A stretch of DNA of 64,000 nucleotides from Novosphingobium sp. RL4 (GTDB taxonomy: Bacteria; Pseudomonadota; Alphaproteobacteria; Sphingomonadales; Sphingomonadaceae): the NCBI RefSeq assembly GCF_035658495.1, contig NZ_CP141944.1, positions 3,456,501 through 3,520,500 of the forward strand. The letters are read 5' to 3'. Position 1 is the stretch's first letter. Each line of letters opens with the position of its first letter. Positions 53,411 through 60,384 of this stretch are shown one piece after another. The position numbers were made by a program, and so were the translations under genes. The notes beneath the pieces were generated by a model. That model ran no database searches. It saw only the letters and a program-made list of their open reading frames with translations, and was not told the origin of the DNA.

Positions 53411-54673
53411 TCAGGCCGGCTCGGGCGCGGCCGAGGCGTTCGGCCCCTCGATCTTGCGGCCACTTGCCCCGTAAAGCCCCAGAGCGATAGCCAGGACGAA
53501 CAGGGCCACCATCGCCTTGATCGCCAGATCGTAGCTGCCGGTCAGCGTGAAAGCCTTTGCCGATCCGATCACCGCAAAGGCAACGAAGGGCAGACTGATC
53601 AGGGAGTTGAGGCCGAACCCGCGGCTGTAGCTCGCCTGTCCGAACGCGTCGGAAAGCCCCCTCCCCAGTGTCGGGATCGCGCCGACGCCATGCATTCCGA
53701 TCAGCGCCACCGCAACGGCGGTGAAGGCGAAAGGCGGGTGCAGCAACAGGAGCGCCCAGAGCAGCGCGCAATCGAAGCCGATCAGCGCCAGCGAACGCCC
53801 GCCGCCGATCTTGTCCGCAAGCCAGCCGAACAGCACCGACCCCGCGATCCCGGCCAGCGACATGATCGACTGGAGCTGCGCCGATTCGGCACGGGAGAAG
53901 CCCCAGGATTCGCCCATCGGCACCAGAAGCGATCCCAGCAGCACCGAACTTGTCATGCTCGCCACCGCCGCGATGCACAGCGCCCAGAAGCGCGGCCGGG
54001 CCAGCAGCTGCGCGACGCTGAACGAACCGTCCGACGTGCGACGGTCAGGCGAGACGGGCGCAGCGGTTTCGAGGCCGGGGGGATGGTCGATCGTCAACAG
54101 GCAAAGCGGGATCATCACGGCCCCCGCAACGAGGCCGATGGCAAGATAGAGCGTGCCAGGCGCGAAACTGTCGAGCGCCTCATGCAGCAGCCAGGGCATG
54201 ATCGCGATGGCGACCGGCAGATGCACCACGCCCAGCGCCAGTCCGCGATTGCGGTGGAACCAGCGCGTGACGAGCGTGGCCGGCCCGACTGAGCCCGCCA
54301 GACTGAGCGCCGGACCGAAGAACAGGCCGTAGGCAACGAGGTAGAGAGCATAGCTTTGCGTGAAGGCCAGCATCATGTAGCCGCCCACCGTCAGCAGCGC
54401 GCCCGCCAGAAGAAGCAACCGCAACGACACCCGGGCCATCAGCACGCCAACGAAGGGCGCCAGCAGGCAGGACCCGACCAGCACCAGCGGAATGCCGGCC
54501 GCCGCCGCTTCCGCGCTCACACCGAGCCGTTGCTCCACCGAAGCGAGCATGATCCCGAAGGAGCCCATCACGGTGCCGATCACCAGATTGTGCGAAACGC
54601 CCGCGATCACGCCCATGCGGACGGCAAGCGGATGATTTGGAATATCCGGCGATTGACCGGGTGCATGTGCCAT
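53411..54673 (-). CDS. Major facilitator superfamily transporter
   Basis: The 420-residue protein has 12 predicted helices. The pattern resembles the monocarboxylate/oxalate-formate-antiporter-like MFS group (LTVGGYMMLAFTQSYALYLV, FRHNRGLALGV-type loop between helices 4 and 5, FGWLADKIGGGR as the motif A equivalent after helix 8). GGGAGAGA stands before the ATG at 54673. The substrate cannot be told from the sequence. Confidence 0.85.
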   Translation of the reverse strand: MAHAPGQSPDIPNHPLAVRMGVIAGVSHNLVIGTVMGSFGIMLASVEQRLGVSAEAAAAGIPLVLVGSCLLAPFVGVLMARVSLRLLLLAGALLTVGGYMMLAFTQSYALYLVAYGLFFGPALSLAGSVGPATLVTRWFHRNRGLALGVVHLPVAIAIMPWLLHEALDSFAPGTLYLAIGLVAGAVMIPLCLLTIDHPPGLETAAPVSPDRRTSDGSFSVAQLLARPRFWALCIAAVASMTSSVLLGSLLVPMGESWGFSRAESAQLQSIMSLAGIAGSVLFGWLADKIGGGRSLALIGFDCALLWALLLLHPPFAFTAVAVALIGMHGVGAIPTLGRGLSDAFGQASYSRGFGLNSLISLPFVAFAVIGSAKAFTLTGSYDLAIKAMVALFVLAIALGLYGASGRKIEGPNASAAPEPA

Positions 54674-54808
54674 GGCTCTCTCCCAAGAGACGAAGGTGCC
54701 GGCTTTGCGCCGGACATTATGTCCCGGGGAGGATACGTGGCCCTGTGATGCTGACGAGGAGATTGGCCGAGGCCCGGCAAGATACCGCCGGGGCGAACCA
54801 GGCACCGC

Positions 54809-55171
54809 TCAGCCGATGGCGCGGCGCTCCGGCACGAACGTGGGGTGGAGCCGAACCAGATGCTCGATCACGGAGCCGAAGAGCGGGCGATCGAACTCGA
54901 TCCCGGCGAAGTCGCCGCTGAGCCAGCGCACGATGCCGGTCATGCCTGCCAAACCCTGGGGCCGGATGACGACACGGCTGCCCACACACAGGAAAGGCGC
55001 CGCGATTCGCACGCAGCATCCCTCGGTCGAAAGGTCGGAAATCTCGCCCTCGTCGTGCAAGCCCCCCCCGTCGTGCAGCCCCCCATCGTGCAAACCATTG
55101 TTCGCTCGGCATTGTGCCGCCAGCGATATCGGCTGTCGTTCGGCGCGGCGCTGGAGGAAGGGGCGGTTCAT
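54809..55171 (-). CDS. PilZ domain protein
   Basis: The 120-residue protein consists mainly of a PilZ domain. The c-di-GMP motifs are RRAER near residue 8 and DLSTEGCCV near residue 45. Between them lies an odd repeat, GLHDGGLHDGGGLHDEG, encoded by an imperfect tandem repeat that includes a run of eight C on the plus strand (55062-55069). The ATG at 55171 places the RRxxR motif at its usual N-terminal position. It probably binds cyclic di-GMP made by proteins such as the GGDEF enzyme at 20-21 kb. Confidence 0.85.
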   Translation of the reverse strand: MNRPFLQRRAERQPISLAAQCRANNGLHDGGLHDGGGLHDEGEISDLSTEGCCVRIAAPFLCVGSRVVIRPQGLAGMTGIVRWLSGDFAGIEFDRPLFGSVIEHLVRLHPTFVPERRAIG

Positions 55172-55223
55172 GGTCTGCTTATGGCGCAAACCGGTTGACC
55201 AACCCTTAAGTGGCAAGGCCTGA

Positions 55224-56219
55224 TCACGCCGGAGAAAGCGCCCCGTCGCCCTTCCGCTCTTCGGCCTTGGCGGCGAGCCTTCGGGCGAGAACGGCGCAGA
55301 CCATGAGCTGGATCTGGTGGAAGAACATCAGCGGCAGGATGATCGCGCCCACCTGCGCGGCGGGAAACAGCACGCCTGCCAGCGGCACGCCGGTCGCCAG
55401 GCTCTTTTTCGAGCCGCAGAACAGGATGACGATGCGGTCTTCGTGATTGAAGCCCAGCAGCCTGCCCAGCACATTTCCCAGCACCATCACGAGCGCCAGA
55501 ATCCCAAGCGAAAGCGCCGCGATGAGCGCCAGTTCGGAAAGCGTCACCTTCTGCCACAGTCCCTCGAGCACGGCGGCCCCGAACGCGGTATAGACCACCA
55601 GCAGGATCGAACCGCGATCCGTATAGCCCAGCAGCTTCTTGTGCCGTTGGACGAAGCCCCCGATCCACGGCCGCAGCAGGTGCCCCGCCACGAACGGCAG
55701 CAGCAGCTGGAGCGAAATCGTGACGATCGGATCGGTCGAGAAGCCCTGCGCCTTGCCGGTGATGAGCAGCGCGGTGAGCACCGGGGTCAGGAAAATGCCC
55801 GCAAGGTTCGAGAACGAGGCGCTGCACACCGCCGCCGCCACATTGCCGCCCGCAATCGCGGTGAAGGCGATCGAACTCTGCACCGTCGAGGGCAGCAGGG
55901 TCAGGAACAGCACCCCGGTTGCCAGCGAGGGTTCGAGGCCCGGAATGGCACTCACGCCAAGGCCGATCAGCGGGAACAGCACGAAAGTCAGGCAGGCCAC
56001 CGTCAGATGCAGCTTCCACGCCCGCGCCCCGTCGAGGATAGCCTCGCGAGAGAGCTTGGCGCCGTGCAGGAAGAACAGCAGCGCGATCCCCGCATCGGCC
56101 ACCCCGCCCGCCACATCCGCCCAGACCCCGCGCGCCGGAAGCACCGAGGCCAGCCCCACCGTCGAGACCAGCAGGAGAAGATAAGGGTCGATGTTCAGGC
56201 GCGAAAGCAGGCGATTCAT
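55224..56219 (-). CDS. Bile acid:sodium symporter-like membrane protein
   Basis: The 331-residue protein has ten hydrophobic helices and the SBF-like signature regions ALLFFLHGAKLSREAIL, FLTLLPSTVQSSIAFTAIAG and VILFCGSKKSLATGVPLAG, as in E. coli YfeH-type proteins. It is a sodium-coupled organic-anion transporter by family. The substrate is unknown. It is a single gene upstream of the PilZ gene on the same strand. Confidence 0.9.
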   Translation of the reverse strand: MNRLLSRLNIDPYLLLLVSTVGLASVLPARGVWADVAGGVADAGIALLFFLHGAKLSREAILDGARAWKLHLTVACLTFVLFPLIGLGVSAIPGLEPSLATGVLFLTLLPSTVQSSIAFTAIAGGNVAAAVCSASFSNLAGIFLTPVLTALLITGKAQGFSTDPIVTISLQLLLPFVAGHLLRPWIGGFVQRHKKLLGYTDRGSILLVVYTAFGAAVLEGLWQKVTLSELALIAALSLGILALVMVLGNVLGRLLGFNHEDRIVILFCGSKKSLATGVPLAGVLFPAAQVGAIILPLMFFHQIQLMVCAVLARRLAAKAEERKGDGALSPA

Positions 56220-56334
56220 CCCGCTTCTCTAAAGCCTTGCCGCGCCCGGCAAAAGCCCCCGAAGCGCCTCCTTGCGAGGAACAAGTCGCGCGGCGACGGG
56301 TTGATCTCCTCAACAACTCGGGAAAGGATCTACC

Positions 56335-56415
56335 ATGCGTTCCGGACTTTTGTGGCTGATAGGCGTGCCCATTCCAATCATTCTGCTGCTGGCCTATTGC
56401 ACCGGCCATCTCTGA
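56335..56415 (+). CDS. 26-residue membrane miniprotein
   Basis: ATG CGT TCC opens a 26-codon frame whose product (MRSGLLWLIGVPIPIILLLA, then YCTGHL) is almost entirely hydrophobic, with a conserved-looking IGVPIPII core. AAAGGA lies seven bases before the ATG. Similar miniproteins of the form LLWLIGIPIPIIxLL occur in many proteobacteria, to my recollection without a known role. It stands alone between the symporter gene and tRNA-Arg. Confidence 0.6.
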   Translation: MRSGLLWLIGVPIPIILLLAYCTGHL

Positions 56416-56477
56416 CTACGGATCGCCGGCCCAGCAGCGCGCCTCACGCGGCGCCGAATGACTATTTTCGCGAGAAT

Positions 56478-56554
56478 TGGCGCGCCCGGCAGGGTTCGAA
56501 CCTGCGACCCCAAGCTTAGAAGGCTCGTGCTCTATCCAGCTGAGCTACGGGCGC
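56478..56554 (-). tRNA. tRNA-Arg(UCU)
   Basis: A complete cloverleaf on the minus strand. The acceptor stem GCGCCCG/CGGGCGC uses 56548-56554 with 56482-56488. The D arm has GCTC/GAGC. The anticodon arm CGAGC-CTTCTAA-GCTTG has anticodon TCT. The T arm is GCAGG-TTCGAAC-CCTGC. CCA is encoded (56478-56480). Confidence 0.97.
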
Positions 56555-56652
56555 GCGCCGGCTCCCCATAGCGCGGTTCGCCGCCAGCGCAAACCGCATG
56601 GACGGCGCAAGTTGTGCTTTGCGACGTTGCAGTGGCAGGTTACGCACAGCCG

Positions 56653-57492
56653 ATGAGCGAAGCAGACCCTTCAAGCCCCGGCATTTCGGGCTCAGGCCTT
56701 TCCCGTATCGACGGCATGGCCGGCGCCCGGCGCCACTTCCGATATTTCGACTATATGCTGGTCGCCTTCGTGGTGATCCTGCTGCTCTCCAACCTGATCG
56801 GCGCCGCCAAGCAGGCCGAAGTTTCGTTCCCCTTCATCGGGCCGGTCACATTCGGCGCCGGTGTGCTGTTCTTCCCGGTTTCCTACATCATCGGCGATGT
56901 GCTCACCGAGGTTTACGGCTATGCCAACGCCCGCCGCTGCATCTGGGTGGGCTTCTTCGCACTGCTGTTCATGGTACTGATGAGCGTGGTCGTGGTCGAA
57001 ATACCCGCCAACCCCGAATGGGCGCTCGCCTCGGCGACCTATACGGTCGCCGGCAAGGAGGTGACCGCGCCCAATCAGGCGGCCTACTATTCGATCTTCG
57101 GCCAGACCCCGCGTATCGTCTTCGCCTCGGTCTGCGCATTCTGGGCGGGGGAATTCGTCAACTCCTTCGTGCTGGCGCGCATGAAGGTCATGACCCAGGG
57201 CAAGCACTTGTGGACCCGCACCATCGGATCGACGGTGTTCGGCGAAGGCGTGGACAGCGCGCTGTTCTATCCGCTCGCCTTCCTTGGCGTGGCCGGATTC
57301 ACCCCTCATTCCATCGCTCTGCTGGCGCTGACCCAGTGGCTCATCAAGACGGGCTGGGAAGTCGTGCTGACCCCCGTGACCTACGTGGTCGTCGGCTGGC
57401 TCAAAAAGCGTGAAGGCGTGGACGTGTTCGACAGCAACGTGGACTTCTCGCCTTTCGCCAAGACCCGCAAGACCGTGGCAACCCCCGAATAA
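56653..57492 (+). CDS. yhhQ: Queuosine precursor transporter, YhhQ family
   Basis: The 279-residue membrane protein has six or seven helices and the family blocks FFPVSYIIGDVLTEVYGYA and TRTIGSTVFGEGVDSALFYP. YhhQ/VUT proteins import queuosine precursors (preQ0, preQ1). The ATG at 56653 removes an upstream extension that is not protein-like. A periplasmic insert (about residues 115-140) is present. Confidence 0.92.
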   Translation: MSEADPSSPGISGSGLSRIDGMAGARRHFRYFDYMLVAFVVILLLSNLIGAAKQAEVSFPFIGPVTFGAGVLFFPVSYIIGDVLTEVYGYANARRCIWVGFFALLFMVLMSVVVVEIPANPEWALASATYTVAGKEVTAPNQAAYYSIFGQTPRIVFASVCAFWAGEFVNSFVLARMKVMTQGKHLWTRTIGSTVFGEGVDSALFYPLAFLGVAGFTPHSIALLALTQWLIKTGWEVVLTPVTYVVVGWLKKREGVDVFDSNVDFSPFAKTRKTVATPE

Positions 57493-57545
57493 AGCGCGCC
57501 TTCCGCTTGGCATGACCGGCCCGCCCCGGTAGGTCCGGCGCGACC

Positions 57546-58649
57546 ATGCTCGACCGCATCCTCCTGTCCCGTTTCCGCAACCACCGCGAGACCGCGGTGG
57601 AAGGCACGGCTCAGTTCAACCTCCTCGTGGGAGAAAACGGCGCGGGCAAGACCAACGTGCTGGAGGCCATCTCCCTGCTCTCGCCCGGACGCGGACTCCG
57701 GCGGGCGAGCCTGGCGGACATGCCCGGGCAGGGCTTCGACGGCGGCTTCGCGGTAAGCGCCGCTCTGGCAACGCCCGGGGCGGGGGCCGAGGAGGAACCC
57801 GTGCAACTGGGAACCGGCATCATGGCCGAACGTCCCGGCCGCAGGGTCGTGCAGATTAACGGCGCCGAGGCTCCGGCGGTGCGCCTTGCCGAATGGCTGT
57901 CGATCGGCTGGCTGACCCCCGCGATGGACCGCATCTTCGTGGAAGGGGCCGGCGCGCGCAGGCGCTTTCTCGACCGTCTGGTCCTGGCGGTCCGGCCGGA
58001 TCACGCCGGCCATGCCACTCGGCTGGACAATGCCCTGCGCGAACGCAATCGCCTGCTCTCGGACGACCTCGCGCCCGACCCGCGCTGGCTCGATGCAATC
58101 GAGACGCAACTGGCCGAAGCCGGTGCAATGGTTGCCGCAGCGCGCGCGGAACTGGTGCAAAGGCTTGAGGAAACCCTCACATCCCTACCGGAATCGCCGT
58201 TCGCGCGGCCTTCCCTCGCCTATCAGCCCGGCGGGCCGATCGACGCCGAAGCCCTTGCCCGCGCCTTGCGCGATGGGCGCCCCCGCGAACGCGCGGCCCA
58301 GCGCACCTTGACCGGCCCTCACCGCGACGAAATGCTCGTAACCATGGCAGGAAAAGGCCAGCCTGCCGCCGAATGCTCCACCGGCGAGCAGAAAGCCATG
58401 CTGATCGCGATCACGCTGGCTCATTCGCAGCTACTGGAAAGCGGTGTGGAGCAACGCCCTCGCCTGCTCCTGCTCGATGAAGTTGCCGCCCATCTCGACC
58501 CGCTTCGCCGCGAAGCTCTGTTCGACCGTCTCCGCGCCGGATCGGCCCAAGTCTGGCTGACGGGCACGGAACTCGCCCCCTTCGATGCCATCGCCCGGGA
58601 GGCCGCCGTGTGGGAAGTCAGTTCGGGTTCGGTGCACCGGCTGGACTAG
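57546..58649 (+). CDS. recF: DNA replication and repair protein RecF
   Basis: The 367-residue SMC-like ATPase loads RecA at gaps. Walker A is VGENGAGKTNVLEAIS (residues 28-43). The signature motif is TGEQKAML and Walker B is LLLLDEVAAHLD. Its TAG stop (58647-58649) lies in the CTAG at the left edge of the inverted-repeat element that follows, so the element sits exactly at the end of the gene without changing the protein. Confidence 0.96.
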   Translation: MLDRILLSRFRNHRETAVEGTAQFNLLVGENGAGKTNVLEAISLLSPGRGLRRASLADMPGQGFDGGFAVSAALATPGAGAEEEPVQLGTGIMAERPGRRVVQINGAEAPAVRLAEWLSIGWLTPAMDRIFVEGAGARRRFLDRLVLAVRPDHAGHATRLDNALRERNRLLSDDLAPDPRWLDAIETQLAEAGAMVAAARAELVQRLEETLTSLPESPFARPSLAYQPGGPIDAEALARALRDGRPRERAAQRTLTGPHRDEMLVTMAGKGQPAAECSTGEQKAMLIAITLAHSQLLESGVEQRPRLLLLDEVAAHLDPLRREALFDRLRAGSAQVWLTGTELAPFDAIAREAAVWEVSSGSVHRLD

Positions 58650-58888
58650 GTCGTAAACTCATAAACGACACCATCGAGGCTTGAGGCAAAATGGCTCAGC
58701 GCCAGAAGGGAAGGCGCTGGAATATGTCGATATTTCAATCCTTCCTGACGCGGCGCTGGGCCATTTTGGTCAAACGTAGTTCACCGCAAGGTAAATCCCG
58801 AAGGGACGCCCAAATGGCTTCCATCTCGGGCCGAAGCCGTTCGCCATTTGGGCGCCTCGATGGTTCCGTTTATGAGTTTACGACCTAG
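58646..58888. mobile_element. MITE-like inverted-repeat element between recF and tesA
   Basis: A 243-bp non-coding element. Its outer ends form a perfect 22-bp inverted repeat (58646-58667 with 58867-58888; outermost bases CTAGGTCGTAAACTCATAAA). The repeat extends to 35 bp with two mismatches. The palindrome CTAG at each edge could be a four-base target duplication, or a TA duplication. Inside, further inverted repeats (58807-58818 with 58842-58853, and 58686-58700 with about 58752-58767) would fold into hairpins. No transposase is encoded, so it would need an autonomous relative with the same ends, perhaps of the IS5 or IS630 type. Confidence 0.85.
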
Positions 58889-59609
58889 GGTCGGCACTTG
58901 CCTCCGCAGTCTTCGGAAGCGCGTCCGCCACGTCGTCCACCGTGGCGGTGACGATGGCATCGATGCCGATCGCGGTCGGGTGGACATGGTCCTTCTGCAT
59001 GAGGTCCGGCTTGTCGATCACCGGCTGAAGGAAGAACGGCACCAGAACCGCGCCATACTTCTGTGCGAGTTGCGGATAGATCGGATTGAAGTTCGCCGCA
59101 TAGTCCTTGCCCAGGTTCGGTGCGGCCATCATCCCGAGCAGAACGATGCGGATGCCGTCCCCCTTCAACCGCTTGAGGATTTCTTCGAGGTTCCTGCGCG
59201 TCTCTGCCGGAGGAAGCGAACGCAGCATGTCGTTGCCGCCAAGGCTGACGATCGCGAGTTCCGGTTTGGGAGACTGGCTCTTCAGCGTGAAATCGAGCCG
59301 TTCCAGCCCGGCCGCCGTCGTGTCTCCCGAAACCCCCGCATTGGCGATCTTCGCGTTCACGCCCCGTGCGCGAAGGGCCTGTTCGAGCCGGTCCGGGTAG
59401 CTTTCGCCGTCATCCAGGCCATAACCCGCCAGCAGCGAATCCCCGAAGGCGAGGATCGGTCGCTCCGGTCCCATCACGGGAATCGAGGGCGACGTATCGA
59501 CCGCGCTCCGTGTCTGCTCGGGCACGGGAGGCGCCGCCTTGTCGCAGGCGCTGAGCAGGAACGGCAGCAGAAGCGACGGGACGAGCAGGACTTTCGCGTG
59601 AGCGCGCAA
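58878..59609 (-). CDS. tesA: TesA-type GDSL esterase/arylesterase, lipoprotein-like, C terminus altered by MITE
   Basis: The 243-residue SGNH hydrolase has a signal with a lipobox-like LLSAC (Cys22). The nucleophile lies in FGDSLLAGYGLDDGESYP, SLGGND is in the middle and the catalytic DHVHP is near the C terminus. It hydrolyses thioesters, lysophospholipids or aryl esters. The last codons (Arg-Ser-stop) lie inside the right inverted repeat of the element, so the original C terminus was replaced. It is divergent from an ybbA-ybbP pair, as tesA is in E. coli. Confidence 0.9.
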   Translation of the reverse strand: MRAHAKVLLVPSLLLPFLLSACDKAAPPVPEQTRSAVDTSPSIPVMGPERPILAFGDSLLAGYGLDDGESYPDRLEQALRARGVNAKIANAGVSGDTTAAGLERLDFTLKSQSPKPELAIVSLGGNDMLRSLPPAETRRNLEEILKRLKGDGIRIVLLGMMAAPNLGKDYAANFNPIYPQLAQKYGAVLVPFFLQPVIDKPDLMQKDHVHPTAIGIDAIVTATVDDVADALPKTAEASADPRS

Positions 59610-59646
59610 GGCTTTCTCCTTGAACTACGGGGCTTTGCCCACCCAT

Positions 59647-60384
59647 ATGGTGCAGGTGAGCGATCCTTCCCAGCCCCCCGCCCCTTCAATTCGTGCGCAG
59701 GACCTGCGCCTCACCCTCGGCAGCGGCGAAAGCGCGGTCGAAATCCTCAAGGGCATCGACCTCGTCGTCCCGCAAGGACAGACACTGGCGCTGCTCGGGC
59801 CTTCAGGTTCCGGCAAGTCTTCGCTGATGGCGGTGCTGTCCGGTCTGGAGCGGGCGAGTTCCGGTTCGCTGAGCATCGCCGGACAGGATTTCGCGGCGAT
59901 GGACGAGGACGCGCTGGCCCGCGCCAGGCGGGGGCGGATCGGCGTCGTGCTCCAGGCCTTCCACCTTCTCCCCACCATGACCGCGCTCGAAAACGTGGCG
60001 ACTCCCCTCGAACTTGCCGGGCTGGACCATCCGCGCGAGCGAGCCGAGGCAGAACTCGTCGCGGTCGGCCTCGGCCACCGTCTTTCGCACTACCCGGCCC
60101 AGCTTTCCGGTGGCGAGCAACAGCGTGTCGCCATTGCCCGCGCCCTGGCGCCCCGCCCTTCGCTGGTCTTCGCGGACGAACCGACCGGCAATCTCGACGC
60201 GGCGACCGGCGCCACGATCATCGACCTGCTCTTCGCCCGCCGCGCCGAGACGGGAGCGACCCTGCTCATCATCACGCATGACGAAGGCCTTGCCGGACAT
60301 TGCGAACGGGTGGTGGCACTGGCTGACGGCAGGATCGCGAGAGACACGCTTGCAGCCCGCGGCACGGATTCCGTCCTTGCCTGA
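59647..60384 (+). CDS. ybbA: ABC transporter ATP-binding protein, YbbA/LolD type
   Basis: The 245-residue ATPase has Walker A LLGPSGSGKSSLMAVLSG, a Q-loop in VVLQAFHLLPTMTALENV, the signature LSGGEQQRVAIARAL, Walker B LVFADEPTGNLD and the H-loop ITHDEG. It belongs to the MacB/LolD/YbbA group that powers FtsX-like permeases. The ATG at 59647 lies 38 bases from the divergent tesA start. Confidence 0.95.
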   Translation: MVQVSDPSQPPAPSIRAQDLRLTLGSGESAVEILKGIDLVVPQGQTLALLGPSGSGKSSLMAVLSGLERASSGSLSIAGQDFAAMDEDALARARRGRIGVVLQAFHLLPTMTALENVATPLELAGLDHPRERAEAELVAVGLGHRLSHYPAQLSGGEQQRVAIARALAPRPSLVFADEPTGNLDAATGATIIDLLFARRAETGATLLIITHDEGLAGHCERVVALADGRIARDTLAARGTDSVLA

